A stretch of DNA of 64,000 nt from contig NZ_MSCI01000001.1 in assembly GCF_002954585.1 (NCBI RefSeq), forward strand, positions 1,426,001 through 1,490,000, given 5' to 3'. The translations under genes were made by a program, and so were the position numbers. The stretch comes from Vibrio chagasii. GTDB taxonomy: Bacteria; Pseudomonadota; Gammaproteobacteria; Enterobacterales; Vibrionaceae. This document shows, piece by piece, positions 1 through 8,871 of the stretch. Under the pieces are notes generated by a model. The model saw only the letters and a program-made list of their open reading frames with translations. It was not told the DNA's origin and did no database searches. How positions within the stretch are numbered: position 1 is the stretch's first letter; each line of letters begins with the position of its first letter.

Positions 1-595
1 TAATTTCCTCAACATCTAGAACTAGCTCAGGGAACGCGTTAGTTAGTGCAGTCTTCGTTTTGAAGAACTCAGTTGTTGGAGCGAATACAGTGATTACACC
101 ATCTTCTAGCTCTACATCTGTTACGTCTACGTCGTCCATCATTAGTGTTTCTAGGATGATCTCGTCATCTTCACCTTTGAACTGGAATACAGCTTGGTGA
201 GCGAACATGTGAGAAACAGAACCTTCAACACCGATTTTCGCGCCAGTTTTAACGAAACATTGGCGAACGTCTTGGAAAGTACGGTTGCCGTTGTCAGTTA
301 GACAGTCAACGATTACGCTTGTGCCGCCTGGGCCAAAGCCTTCGTAACGAGCTGGTGCGTAGTCTTCACCACCGCCGCCATTTGCTTTGTCGATCGCTTT
401 GTCGATAACGTGTGCAGGAACTTGGTCTTTCTTCGCTTTAGCAATAAGGTGCTTAAGCGACAGGTTCATGTCTGGATCTGAACCACCATTCTTCGCACAC
501 ATGTAAATTTCTTTACCGTATTTGGAATAAACTTTAATTTTTGCGCCAGCAGTTTTAGCCATTGAGGCTTTGCGCACTTCAAAACTTCTTCCCAT
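1..595 (-). CDS. YebC/PmpR (YeeN-type) family protein, 3' end outside window
   Basis: About 198 N-terminal codons are present; the gene runs off the left edge. The protein begins [20 protein letters not shown] and carries the family stretches [10 protein letters not shown] and RYEGFGPGG. YebC-family proteins are about 240 residues long and act as transcription factors or as ribosome-associated factors that relieve stalling. The opening resembles E. coli YeeN more than YebC, and Vibrio species often keep one such paralogue on chromosome 2. The ATG follows an AGAGAGAAGATC stretch that can serve as ribosome-binding site. The family call is firm; the specific role is unknown. Confidence 0.9.
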   Translation of the reverse strand, partial: MGRSFEVRKASMAKTAGAKIKVYSKYGKEIYMCAKNGGSDPDMNLSLKHLIAKAKKDQVPAHVIDKAIDKANGGGGEDYAPARYEGFGPGGTSVIVDCLTDNGNRTFQDVRQCFVKTGAKIGVEGSVSHMFAHQAVFQFKGEDDEIILETLMMDDVDVTDVELEDGVITVFAPTTEFFKTKTALTNAFPELVLDVEEI

Positions 596-691
596 CGGGA
601 TCTTCTCTCTGATTCAATTAACGGGGCAAATTCTAGCAAATTACTGTGTCATTTCAATTCTACAGCTTTGCTGAGCAAGGTTTGTCTGCGG

Positions 692-901
692 TTATGCGAC
701 GCCCATTACTCGTTTGTATTTTTCTACAGACTGTTCAAACCACGCCTTTTCATCTGGGTCTCCGAGCTTCATTGCTTCTTCAACAATGGCTTCTGGGCCA
801 CATTTAGCCTGCTTCAATTTCCATACTAGAAACGATGCCTGCTTATCCAGTTCGATTTTGTTTTTCTCGCTGGGTGGAAGGAGTGAAAGGTTGATAGACA
901 T
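692..901 (-). CDS. Small DUF3283-type protein
   Basis: A 69-residue acidic, helical protein beginning MSINLSLLPPSEKNKIELDK and ending KYKRVMGVA. I chose the ATG at 901 rather than the upstream one at 958 because GAAGG sits 7 bases before it and the protein proper starts there. It resembles the small Vibrio proteins grouped as DUF3283, but I recall this rather than having checked it. There is no signal peptide, membrane segment or catalytic motif. It is read in the same direction as the yebC-like gene, about 96 bp upstream of it. Function unknown. Confidence 0.7.
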   Translation of the reverse strand: MSINLSLLPPSEKNKIELDKQASFLVWKLKQAKCGPEAIVEEAMKLGDPDEKAWFEQSVEKYKRVMGVA

Positions 902-1152
902 TAGTCGCCTTCGTCTGTAATACACTTGGCCGAGAAATATATCATAGAGCAGCCTCATAAAACCAATACTATGAGTAGCAGAAAGGATTTATGAGACAAG
1001 AAACCAAGCAAGTGCTGATGTAGGTCAAGCTAGTTTAAGAGAACTTATGCCACTTGATGAGAAAGTAGCACTTATTCGACTCACCAAATGAGCCGAATAA
1101 TGAGATATTCAAATCATTGAGGCTGGAGAAGCGCCTCTCCAGCCCAGAATGA
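902..1152. other. Intergenic stretch without a supported gene
   Basis: About 250 bp between the DUF3283-type gene and phhB. A + strand open stretch near 1018-1091 reads VGQASLRELMPLDEKVALI and stops. It has no start with a ribosome-binding site and may be a decayed gene fragment. The only clear structure is the hairpin at 1121-1144. Confidence 0.4.
1121..1144 (-). terminator. Hairpin behind phhB
   Basis: A perfect 9-bp stem (GGCTGGAGA / TCTCCAGCC) with a 6-base loop lies 8 bp past the phhB stop codon. On the minus strand the following bases are not a strong T run, so termination may be partial. Confidence 0.55.
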
Positions 1153-1491
1153 CTATTCACTCACCGCAAACACATCGCAGCGTGAAGCACAGATGAAGTC
1201 GTTTTTGTGTAGGCCTTTGATTGAATGGCTCCACCAAGTGACGGTGACTTTACCCCACTCCAATAAGATAGAAGGGTGATGGAACTCTTCTTCTGCCAAC
1301 TCTGACACTTTATTGCTGAATGCCCATGCTTGTTTGTAGTTCTTAAACTTGTATACCTTTTCAAGCTGCGGGATGCCGTCTCTTTCGATGATTTGCCAAT
1401 CAGACAACTCCAACAATAGCGACTGTTGTTCAGCTTTAGTCAGGGCAATCGCATCAATACTGCAGGCTTCGCATTTTAATTCATTCAACAT
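1153..1491 (-). CDS. phhB: Pterin-4a-carbinolamine dehydratase
   Basis: A 112-residue protein beginning [15 protein letters not shown]. It dehydrates the 4a-hydroxytetrahydropterin left by phenylalanine hydroxylase so that the cofactor can be recycled. The family signature is visible as [20 protein letters not shown] (about residues 67-86), with the paired histidines of the active site, then [13 protein letters not shown]. The ATG at 1491 lies inside the end of phhA, an 11-bp overlap that implies translational coupling. Longer upstream reading has no support. Cytosolic; works with PhhA. Confidence 0.93.
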   Translation of the reverse strand: MLNELKCEACSIDAIALTKAEQQSLLLELSDWQIIERDGIPQLEKVYKFKNYKQAWAFSNKVSELAEEEFHHPSILLEWGKVTVTWWSHSIKGLHKNDFICASRCDVFAVSE

Positions 1492-2275
1492 GTGTCGGTT
1501 CCTTGGGTTCAAAAAGTGGTGGTAGTAACCCCGCCTCAATCGCGAGATCAGCTTGTTGTAACAGGTTTTCTTGGCTGATTTGAAATAGCTCAGCCAAGTC
1601 ATTAATCACATAATATTTCGGTTGCATGATGTCGATGCGATAAGGGGTTCTTAGCACCGTTTGTAAATCAAAACGCTCACGAACGGCCAAATCCCCTTCT
1701 AGCGCATAATGGGTTTCTGCTGGAGAAGAGAGAATGCCGCCGCCGTAGATTTTCAATTTATCGCCCTCTTTTACTAATCCGAACTCAACCGTAAACCAAT
1801 ACAAACGGGCAAGATAACCTCGCTGTTTAGAGGTGGCGGCTTGGCCTAGCTTTCCATATTGCTCAGTGAAAGCGGCAAAATCAGGGTTAGTGAGCATGGC
1901 ACAGTGACCAAAAATCTCATGGAAAAAATCTGGTTCTTGTAGGTAATCAAACTCTTCTCGCGTTCTCAAAAATGTTGCTACAGGGAATCGCTTATTGGCT
2001 AGCAAATCAAAGAAACGGTCGAAATCTATCAACGCAGGTACGGGCTGTACTTGCCAACCTGTTGTTTCCTTTAGAACTTTGTTTATCTCAGGGAGTTGAG
2101 GAACTCTGTCTAATGGCAGATCAAGCAACGTCAATCCATGCAAATAGGCTTCACATGCGCGATCATCAATGACGTCCAGTTGCCTTTTCACCAAGTCGTG
2201 CCAAATGGCGTCTTCTTCGAGGCTCCACTCAACCCATCCCTCTTGGCTCACGGGCTTAGAATGATATTGAGTCAT
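1481..2275 (-). CDS. phhA: Phenylalanine 4-monooxygenase
   Basis: A 264-residue aromatic amino acid hydroxylase that converts phenylalanine to tyrosine using O2, Fe(II) and a tetrahydropterin. The iron ligands are visible: FFHEIFGHC gives H119 and H124, and [10 protein letters not shown] gives E164. The length matches bacterial single-domain enzymes, which lack the regulatory ACT domain of animal forms. It is followed by overlapping phhB and is divergent from aacS across 200 bp that hold a TyrR-box-like site. The tyrosine formed can enter the hppD-maiA operon nearby. Confidence 0.96.
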   Translation of the reverse strand: MTQYHSKPVSQEGWVEWSLEEDAIWHDLVKRQLDVIDDRACEAYLHGLTLLDLPLDRVPQLPEINKVLKETTGWQVQPVPALIDFDRFFDLLANKRFPVATFLRTREEFDYLQEPDFFHEIFGHCAMLTNPDFAAFTEQYGKLGQAATSKQRGYLARLYWFTVEFGLVKEGDKLKIYGGGILSSPAETHYALEGDLAVRERFDLQTVLRTPYRIDIMQPKYYVINDLAELFQISQENLLQQADLAIEAGLLPPLFEPKEPTHVE

Positions 2276-2364
2276 TACGTACCTCCTTTCGAATGTCTCC
2301 CTTTAAGCCTATCCCCACTCATTGTAAGCGCCAAATTTACACTATTTTTCGAAACACCCCTTTA

Positions 2365-2382
2365 TGTAACATTTTATTTACA
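2365..2382. promoter_or_regulatory. TyrR-box-like site between phhA and aacS
   Basis: TGTAAC-N6-TTTACA matches the TyrR consensus TGTAAA-N6-TTTACA at 11 of 12 bases. It lies 90 bp upstream of the phhA start and 94 bp upstream of aacS, so it could serve either gene. Aromatic amino acid control by TyrR/PhhR is known for phhA genes in other gammaproteobacteria; binding here is inferred. Confidence 0.6.
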
Positions 2383-2475
2383 TAAATATATCAAAGCCTT
2401 ATTTCACTGATCTTTTGACTTTGTAAAACCTTCATACCAGACTGAAATCGTTAAGTTTTTGTTAAAGGTAAAGGA

Positions 2476-4461
2476 ATGTACGAAAGCAACAAGCCAGTTT
2501 GGCAGCCAAGTGAGCAGCGTATCGCTGATGCCAACTTAACCCGATTTATCGACAACTTTGATCTGTCTGAATTACATCTAGATAGAGGTATACAAAGCTA
2601 CGCCGATCTCCATCAATGGTCGGTGGATCAACCGGAGTCGTTTTGGAAAAACGTGTGGCAGTTTTGTGGCGTGGTTGGCTCACAAGGAAGTGAAATTCAA
2701 ACACAAGGTGAGAGCCGATGGCAGCAGCCTAAATCGAATCGTGATGCGATTTGGTTTCCGAATGCGCAAGTAAACTATGCCGAGAACTTGCTGCGCTTCG
2801 CGCAAACCATGCCTGACCAGCACGCGATTTGGTTTGAGAATGAACGTGGTGAGCAGCAGAGCTACACATGGAAAGCCTTGTGTGAAGCTGTCTCCAACGT
2901 ACAGCAATGGCTTGTTGATAGCGGCATCGAGCAAGATGATGTGGTTGCTGCGTATACGCCCTACCTACCACAAACCGTGATAGCCATGCTCGCGACCACC
3001 AGCTTAGGAGCGATTTGGACGTCAACCTCGCCTGATTTTGGCGTTGAGAGTGTTATTGAGCGATTTGGCCAAGTTAAACCCAAGGTGCTATTCACCTGCG
3101 ATGGTTACACCTTCAATGGTAAAACATTTGATATGGCAGACAAGAACAGCGCCATCATTGAGCACCTCAGTGAACTAAAACAGGTGTGTCAGATCGGCTA
3201 TTTAAAAAAGAATGATTTTGAGCACGACGTGTCGCTACAAAGCTGGCACAACATCATCAATCATTACCAGCCACAGCCTGTTCGGTTTGTGCGTATCGGC
3301 TTCAATGATCCGCTGTTTGTTCTTTACTCTTCTGGAACCACAGGTAAGCCAAAGTGCATAGTGCACTCTGTTGGCGGCACCATCATCAACCACCTAAAAG
3401 AGCATCAACTGCACAGCGATGTTAAGCCGAAAGATCGCGTTTTCTACTACACCACATGTGGTTGGATGATGTGGAACTGGCACGTCTCTGCGCTCGCCAG
3501 CGGTGCTTGTTTAGTGATCTTTGATGGCAGCCCTGTTTACCCACAACCCAATGTACTGTGGGACTTGGCACAGCGCGCCGATGTGTCGCTGTTTGGTACA
3601 TCGGCCAAGTATCTAGAAGCGATTGAGAAGGCAGAGCTCTCACCTATCGACAGTCACTCTCTGCCGAATTTAAGAACACTGTGCTCAACGGGTTCTGTGC
3701 TTTACCCAGAGCAATTTGATTACGTTTACAAATACGTCAAACAAGATCTGCATTTGGCGTCTATCTCTGGCGGCACGGATATTTGCGGATGCTTTGTGTT
3801 AGGTAATCCTATCTCGCCAGTGTATCGCGGCGAGTGCCAACAGGCAGGGCTTGGCGTCGACATTAAGGTGTTCAATTCAACGGGCCATAAAGTCGATCAG
3901 GAACGTGGTGAACTGGTGTGCACGAATTCCCTCCCAAACTTCCCAGTTGGCTTCTGGAATGACACCGGAGAGCGCTATCACAGCACTTATTGGGACAGGT
4001 TCGAAAACGTATGGCATCACGGTGACGAGGTCGCACAGAGCGCGCATGGCGGTTATCTGTTCTACGGGCGAGGTGACACTACGCTCAACCCTGGAGGTGT
4101 GCGTATTGGTACTGCTGAGATCTACCAACAAGTGAACACCATTGAGGGCATCATAGATTCCATCGCCGTGGGTAAAGATGTCGACCGCAATGAGCAGATC
4201 TGGTTGTTCGTTCAACTGCAGCAAGGTGTGGTTCTAAATGAAACACTATTGGCAGCCATTAAGCACAAGCTCAAATCCTCTTGTTCACCAAGGCATGTAC
4301 CAAGCCAAATTTTTACTATCAGCGACGTGCCAAAAACACGTTCAGGAAAACTGGTAGAGCTGGCAGTGAAACAGGTGGTAAATGGCAAACCCGTTGAGAA
4401 CATCGGTGCGATAGCCAATGCGGATGTGCTCGATGAGATCAAGCGTGTGATTTCGCTTTAA
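2476..4461 (+). CDS. aacS: Acetoacetate--CoA ligase (acetoacetyl-CoA synthetase)
   Basis: A 661-residue member of the acyl-adenylate-forming family. It activates acetoacetate with ATP and CoA, via the adenylate, to acetoacetyl-CoA. The P-loop-like A3 motif is YSSGTTGKPKCIVHSVGG (about residues 286-303). Further core motifs are GRGDTTLNPGGVRIGTAEIY and the C-terminal PKTRSGKLVE with the adenylation lysine. Length is usual for AacS. AAAGG lies just before the ATG. Its position opposite the tyrosine-degradation genes fits salvage of the acetoacetate they release. Confidence 0.95.
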   Translation: MYESNKPVWQPSEQRIADANLTRFIDNFDLSELHLDRGIQSYADLHQWSVDQPESFWKNVWQFCGVVGSQGSEIQTQGESRWQQPKSNRDAIWFPNAQVNYAENLLRFAQTMPDQHAIWFENERGEQQSYTWKALCEAVSNVQQWLVDSGIEQDDVVAAYTPYLPQTVIAMLATTSLGAIWTSTSPDFGVESVIERFGQVKPKVLFTCDGYTFNGKTFDMADKNSAIIEHLSELKQVCQIGYLKKNDFEHDVSLQSWHNIINHYQPQPVRFVRIGFNDPLFVLYSSGTTGKPKCIVHSVGGTIINHLKEHQLHSDVKPKDRVFYYTTCGWMMWNWHVSALASGACLVIFDGSPVYPQPNVLWDLAQRADVSLFGTSAKYLEAIEKAELSPIDSHSLPNLRTLCSTGSVLYPEQFDYVYKYVKQDLHLASISGGTDICGCFVLGNPISPVYRGECQQAGLGVDIKVFNSTGHKVDQERGELVCTNSLPNFPVGFWNDTGERYHSTYWDRFENVWHHGDEVAQSAHGGYLFYGRGDTTLNPGGVRIGTAEIYQQVNTIEGIIDSIAVGKDVDRNEQIWLFVQLQQGVVLNETLLAAIKHKLKSSCSPRHVPSQIFTISDVPKTRSGKLVELAVKQVVNGKPVENIGAIANADVLDEIKRVISL

Positions 4462-4470
4462 ACTTGAAAA

Positions 4471-4505
4471 AAAGCCCTCCACGAATGAACATCGTGGAGG
4501 GCTTT
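4471..4505. terminator. Bidirectional terminator between aacS and maiA
   Basis: A perfect 14-bp inverted repeat, AAAGCCCTCCACGA / TCGTGGAGGGCTTT, with a 7-base loop and A/T runs on both sides. It lies between the convergent stop codons of aacS and maiA and can serve both. Confidence 0.9.
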
Positions 4506-4538
4506 CTACTCTTAACAGCCGTTGGGGCTTAATCTGAG

Positions 4539-5222
4539 CTATACGTTCGCATCTGCCTGATTCTCTGGCATCGCATCAATGAACGCAGGTAACTGGTTAC
4601 ACGCTGCAACAATCGAGTTAATCAGCGGATAAGGCGACATATCCACATCAAATCGCAGCGCATTGTAAACTTGAGGCACTAAGCAAATATCGACGATACA
4701 GGGTGAATCTGTGAGGCTATACACCGATTCGCCGTACACTTTTCTGTGTTTCGCCAGCTTCTCTTCTAAAGCATGGAAACCTTGGCTCATCCAGTGATGA
4801 AGCCAGCCCATTTTCACCTCTTGTTCGCACGATAATTCTCGCTCCAAATACTGCAGCACACGCAGATTGTTCAGAGGGTGAATTTCCATCGCAATATCCT
4901 GAGCCATCGCCAACGCTTGGTAACGCAGTGGTGTTTGCTCTGGAATCAACAAGGAATCTGGGCTGCTCTCACACAAATAGCTCTCGTCCAAGTATTGTAA
5001 AATCGTCAGCGACTGATTGAGTTGAACGTCACCATCCACCAGCACTGGCACCAATGCACTGGCATTGAGATCACGATATTGTGGATCATGCTGCTCGCCA
5101 CCATTACGCACTAAATGCACCGATTTCGACTCATAGCTAAGTTGCTTTAGATTCAACCCAATACGCACTCGATAGGCTGCCGAAGAGCGCCAATAACCAT
5201 AGAGCGTGATCTTCTTGTTCAT
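4539..5222 (-). CDS. maiA: Maleylacetoacetate isomerase (zeta-class GST)
   Basis: A 227-residue glutathione S-transferase-like enzyme that isomerises maleylacetoacetate to fumarylacetoacetate with glutathione. The zeta-class N-terminal motif reads SSAAYRVRIGLNLK (residues 13-26), where the usual form is SSCSxRVRIAL. The thioredoxin fold is followed by LVPVLVDGD and LTILQYLDE, then the helical C-terminal domain. It is the last gene of the hppD-hmgA-fahA-maiA operon, 22 bp after fahA. Confidence 0.94.
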   Translation of the reverse strand: MNKKITLYGYWRSSAAYRVRIGLNLKQLSYESKSVHLVRNGGEQHDPQYRDLNASALVPVLVDGDVQLNQSLTILQYLDESYLCESSPDSLLIPEQTPLRYQALAMAQDIAMEIHPLNNLRVLQYLERELSCEQEVKMGWLHHWMSQGFHALEEKLAKHRKVYGESVYSLTDSPCIVDICLVPQVYNALRFDVDMSPYPLINSIVAACNQLPAFIDAMPENQADANV

Positions 5223-5244
5223 ATCGTGCCTCTCGATAGCTTAT

Positions 5245-6282
5245 TTATGGCTGTCGATATTGACTGACTTTTTGGTCAATCGCGCCAAAGATCGAGTCAC
5301 CAGCCTCATCAAACATCTCAAGCTTAATCGAGTCACCAAACGACATGAACTGAGTCAACGGCTTACCATCACGAATTGTCTCTATCATGCGTACTTCAGC
5401 AATGCAGGAGTAGCCTACACCACCTTCTGCAATCGAGGTGCCGTGGTCAGTGCCTTGTTTGTTCGATACCGTGCCAGAGCCAATGATTGCACCAGCCGAC
5501 AGTGGACGAGTTTTCGCAGCATGGACAATCAGCTCCGCGAAATTGAAGGTCATATCCACACCTGCATTTGGACAACCAAAAGGCGTGTCGTTGTAGGTTG
5601 AAGTCAGTGGCAGGTGCACCTTGCTCCCTTTCCAATGTTCCCCCAACTCATCAGGCGTAACGGCAACCGGAGAGAACGCTGAAGACGGTTTAGACTGGAA
5701 GAAACCAAAGCCCTTAGCGAGCTCAGCAGGAATCAAACCACGCAACGACACATCATTCACTAGCATCAGCAGACGAATCGAATCATGCGCTTGCTCGGCA
5801 CTTGCACCCATTGGCACATCTCCGGTAACCACCGCGACTTCGCCCTCAAAATCGATACCCCACTCGTCACTGGCAAATTCAATATTGTCATGTGGGCCAA
5901 TAAACGAATCTGAGCCACCTTGATACATGAGCGGGTCAACCCAGAAGCTTTCTGGCATTTCAGCGCCACGAGCCTTACGCACCAGCTCAACGTGGTTTAC
6001 ATACGCGCTGCCATCCGCCCATTGATAAGCGCGTGGCAGAGGCGATTCACAATAATGAGACGCAAACACTTCACTGCCCGTTACATGACCAGTGTTGATC
6101 GAGTTGTATAGCTCCTCTAACTGAGGTGCAACGCTGTCCCAGTTATCCAGAGCGACTTGCATTGTCGGCGTCAGATGCATCGCGTGGAAAATATCCGTCG
6201 CTGGCACACACTGTTTTAGATCTCGACTCACGACCATCAACAGACCATCGCGAGTACCATTTTTCTTGGTTGCTAATTTCAT
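5245..6282 (-). CDS. fahA: Fumarylacetoacetase family hydrolase
   Basis: A 345-residue FAH-superfamily enzyme expected to split fumarylacetoacetate into fumarate and acetoacetate. The metal-site and substrate-site stretches are visible: EVAVVTGDVPMG, LVNDVSLRGLIP, KPSSAFSPVAVTP and GSGTVSNKQG. It is shorter than the animal enzyme of about 420 residues, and belongs to the bacterial form found beside hmgA. It starts 12 bp after hmgA ends, with GGGG about 8 bases before the ATG. The position between hmgA and maiA settles the role. Confidence 0.92.
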   Translation of the reverse strand: MKLATKKNGTRDGLLMVVSRDLKQCVPATDIFHAMHLTPTMQVALDNWDSVAPQLEELYNSINTGHVTGSEVFASHYCESPLPRAYQWADGSAYVNHVELVRKARGAEMPESFWVDPLMYQGGSDSFIGPHDNIEFASDEWGIDFEGEVAVVTGDVPMGASAEQAHDSIRLLMLVNDVSLRGLIPAELAKGFGFFQSKPSSAFSPVAVTPDELGEHWKGSKVHLPLTSTYNDTPFGCPNAGVDMTFNFAELIVHAAKTRPLSAGAIIGSGTVSNKQGTDHGTSIAEGGVGYSCIAEVRMIETIRDGKPLTQFMSFGDSIKLEMFDEAGDSIFGAIDQKVSQYRQP

Positions 6283-6294
6283 CCTTGTTGCCCC

Positions 6295-7425
6295 TTACTT
6301 CTCTTGCCAACTGTAGACATATTCTTTGTTCTCAACGCTATCGAGCTCATCAGAAAACTGCAGTGCATGACGGGTATCAATCATCACAGCCACTTCGTCG
6401 GTAAACTTTTTCTTATATGCTTGCCCAGCCTTAAAGGCTTTCGGGTGAGGACCATGAGTGAAGCCAGCAGGGTGGAAAGTCACCATGCCCGCTTCAATAT
6501 TGTCACGACTGAAAAAGTCTCCAGCGTGATAGAAAAGCACTTCATCGTAATCATCGTTGTTATGGTAGAACGGCACTTTCAGCGCACCAGGGTCGCTCTC
6601 TATCGGGCGTGGCACAAAGGTACAAACCACAAAGCCTGCGCCAACAAAGGTGGTATGTGCAGACGGTGGCAAGTGGTAGCGATGTGACATCAACGGTCTG
6701 ATATCGCGCCAATTCACTTTCACCACGGCCAAATCACCATGCCAGCCAACCGCGTCTAAAGGATTGAACGGATAAGTGATCACACTGACTTTTTCGTGGC
6801 GTATCACCTGCACTTGAGTTTGATCTTCTGAATACTGAGCGCGGAATTGATCGTTGATCGATGGGATTTCAAGAACCGCCGGATCAAACACCGCGTGATT
6901 GCCGACCATGCCCTTCTCTGGCAAGGAATAAGCGGCGTCGGTGTTCTCAATCATCAGGATGAACATTGGTTCACTTGGCTCCAAGCGCCAATTGGTCGAA
7001 CGCGGGATCATCACGTAATCCCCTTCACTCACCTCTAAATGACCATAGTCGCAATAGAAATCAGCCCTGCCTTGGTGAATGAACAGTAGTTCATCGCCAT
7101 CGGAGTTACGTACCAAGAAATCCATCTTCTCATCCATGCGCCATACGCGAATTTTGCAGTCCGCGTTGTGCAAAAGATGAGGCACAGCCCAAGGGGTTAT
7201 CTGACTGGCTTTTTCCACCAGCGTAAAATCAAAAGCGCGAGGGCGTAAGTCGCCCTCCCACTCAGACCAACCTGTCGGCGCATGTTGGTGATGGAAGTGA
7301 GCGGCAGGGCCGAAGAAACCACTTCGGCCCGCCTCTCGCTCATAGATAGCCTCTTCGGGGAAATCAGCATGCGCTTGTTTAGAGCACACCCCCTCCCGAT
7401 GAGGAAACGAGATCCATTTATGCAT
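6295..7425 (-). CDS. hmgA: Homogentisate 1,2-dioxygenase
   Basis: A 376-residue cupin-type ring-cleaving dioxygenase that opens homogentisate to maleylacetoacetate using Fe(II) and O2. Visible features are FFGPAAHFHHQHAPTGW near the N-terminus and the C-terminal histidine/glutamate cluster EVLFYHAGDFFSR and HPAGFTHGPHPKAF. It is shorter than the roughly 430-440-residue enzymes of Pseudomonas and animals, as in related Vibrio genes. The start overlaps the end of hppD by 8 bp. Loss of this gene makes Vibrio accumulate brown pyomelanin. Confidence 0.93.
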   Translation of the reverse strand: MHKWISFPHREGVCSKQAHADFPEEAIYEREAGRSGFFGPAAHFHHQHAPTGWSEWEGDLRPRAFDFTLVEKASQITPWAVPHLLHNADCKIRVWRMDEKMDFLVRNSDGDELLFIHQGRADFYCDYGHLEVSEGDYVMIPRSTNWRLEPSEPMFILMIENTDAAYSLPEKGMVGNHAVFDPAVLEIPSINDQFRAQYSEDQTQVQVIRHEKVSVITYPFNPLDAVGWHGDLAVVKVNWRDIRPLMSHRYHLPPSAHTTFVGAGFVVCTFVPRPIESDPGALKVPFYHNNDDYDEVLFYHAGDFFSRDNIEAGMVTFHPAGFTHGPHPKAFKAGQAYKKKFTDEVAVMIDTRHALQFSDELDSVENKEYVYSWQEK

Positions 7426-8491
7426 CGTCTAATACTCCTCGACGAATCTGGTCCTCTTCGATCGATTCAAACAGCGCCTTGAAGTTGCCTTCACCAAAGC
7501 CTTCATTGCCCTTACGCTGAATGATTTCAAAGAACACAGGCCCAATAACCGTCTGTGTGAAAATTTGCAGCAAGATGCCGTCTTTCGTCGGTGCACCATC
7601 AATCAGAACACGAAGCTCACGCAGCAGATCAGTGTCTTCTCCGTGGCCTTTAACGCGCTCATCAACTTTCTCGTAGTAGGTGTCTGGCGTTGGCATAAAG
7701 TCCATACCGCGATCACGCAGAGTTTTCACTGTTTTGTAGATGTCATCTGTCGCAAGTGCGATGTGTTGAATGCCTTCACCGTTGTATTCGCGGATGAACT
7801 CTTCAATTTGTGATTTGTCGTCTGAAGACTCATTGATAGGGATGCGGATTTTACCACATGGGGAGGTCATTGCTCGGCTCACAAGGCCTGTCAGCTTACC
7901 TTCGATATCAAAGTATCGAATCTCGCGGAAGTTACCGATACGCTCATAAAAACCAGACCACAGGTCCATATTGCCTTGTTTCACGTTGTGCGTAAGGTGA
8001 TCAATCTCGTAGAGGCCTACATCAGCTTTTGCCATGCGCTCTTCCGCATCATCATAGAATCGGAAATCAACATCATAGATGCTCTGCTTGCCGTAACGGT
8101 CAACGAAATAAAGCAGACTTTCACCGATACCGTAAATGGCAGGAATGCTCAGTTCCATTGGCCCGATTTCTGTCTTGTACTCTTCCCCACCACCGCTAGA
8201 CGCCTGCGTCATTGCCGTGGTTGCATCGTTAACACGAAACGCCATGCCACACACCGATGGGCCGTGAACTTTAGCGAACGCTTCAGCTTGGCTGTGTGGT
8301 TGTTCATTGACGATAAAGTTGATGTCACCTTGTCGATAAAGCCAAGCCTCTTTTGAACGGTGCTTAGCGATCTCGGCAAAACCCAGTGACACAAACAGCG
8401 CTTTAAGTTGCTCAATTCCCTTGTGGTCGACAGCTGTGTATTCAACAAACTCGAATCCATCCGTACCAAGCGGGTTGTATGACTCCACCAT
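7418..8491 (-). CDS. hppD: 4-hydroxyphenylpyruvate dioxygenase
   Basis: A 357-residue two-module vicinal-oxygen-chelate enzyme converting 4-hydroxyphenylpyruvate to homogentisate. The Fe(II) ligands lie in YEIDHLTHNV, GEGIQHIALATDD and the C-terminal FFEIIQRKG. The length equals that of the well-studied Pseudomonas enzyme. AAGGAGAAAGTTC precedes the ATG, an excellent ribosome-binding site. It is the first gene of the tyrosine-degradation operon; the 380-bp upstream gap carries a TyrR-box-like site. Confidence 0.97.
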   Translation of the reverse strand: MVESYNPLGTDGFEFVEYTAVDHKGIEQLKALFVSLGFAEIAKHRSKEAWLYRQGDINFIVNEQPHSQAEAFAKVHGPSVCGMAFRVNDATTAMTQASSGGGEEYKTEIGPMELSIPAIYGIGESLLYFVDRYGKQSIYDVDFRFYDDAEERMAKADVGLYEIDHLTHNVKQGNMDLWSGFYERIGNFREIRYFDIEGKLTGLVSRAMTSPCGKIRIPINESSDDKSQIEEFIREYNGEGIQHIALATDDIYKTVKTLRDRGMDFMPTPDTYYEKVDERVKGHGEDTDLLRELRVLIDGAPTKDGILLQIFTQTVIGPVFFEIIQRKGNEGFGEGNFKALFESIEEDQIRRGVLDDA

Positions 8492-8638
8492 GAACTTTCT
8501 CCTTGTACCTATCGGTCTTGTGTTACGTTTTTTGTGAAATGATTGTTTGTTTTTTGTCCTTAACTAAATTTGGCCCACAAGCCGACAGATTGGAATGGAT
8601 AGAGAGAAATGGACAATCACGCTAAAAACCCGTCAATT

Positions 8639-8656
8639 TGTAAAATATTTGTTACA
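8639..8656. promoter_or_regulatory. TyrR-box-like site upstream of hppD
   Basis: TGTAAA-N6-GTTACA matches TGTAAA-N6-TTTACA at 11 of 12 bases, about 150 bp before the hppD start. A weaker relative, TGTTAT-N6-GTTACA, lies at 8735-8752. Together they suggest aromatic-amino-acid-responsive control of the operon. Confidence 0.55.
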
Positions 8657-8803
8657 CGCAAGCTCTATTCACAAGAAAGTGAGCGCTATCAAGGGGTTGA
8701 AAGATGATGGTTTGATTTACAGGTAAGCAAGAGATGTTATTGAATTGTTACATTCAAGCTTTTGTGAGCTAAGGTGATAAGTCGAACATTAGACTGATGA
8801 GGC

Positions 8804-8829
8804 AAAAAAGCCGCTGTAGTCAGCGGCTT
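8804..8829 (-). terminator. Terminator of the ABC importer/HAD operon
   Basis: A 9-bp stem, AAGCCGCTG / CAGCGGCTT, has a 4-base loop. On the minus strand it is followed by a run of T (A run at 8804-8809). It lies just past the HAD gene stop. Confidence 0.85.
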
Positions 8830-8871
8830 GATAAGTTCTAAAACGAAGCTAATTAGAATATAGAGCTCGCG

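Larger units (their letters stand above)
8492..8871. other. 380-bp gap: hppD promoter region and terminator of the ABC operon
   Basis: There is no gene here. The part next to hppD should hold the promoter of the tyrosine operon, with a TyrR-box-like site at 8639-8656. The part next to the HAD gene holds the terminator at 8804-8829. Confidence 0.6.

Noticed and set aside
1018..1091. A possible short gene fragment reading VGQASLRELMPLDEKVALI
   Set aside because: No start codon with a ribosome-binding site, and too short to assign; left as intergenic.
8735..8752. A second TyrR-box candidate upstream of hppD
   Set aside because: TGTTAT-N6-GTTACA has three mismatches; too weak to list as a separate site.
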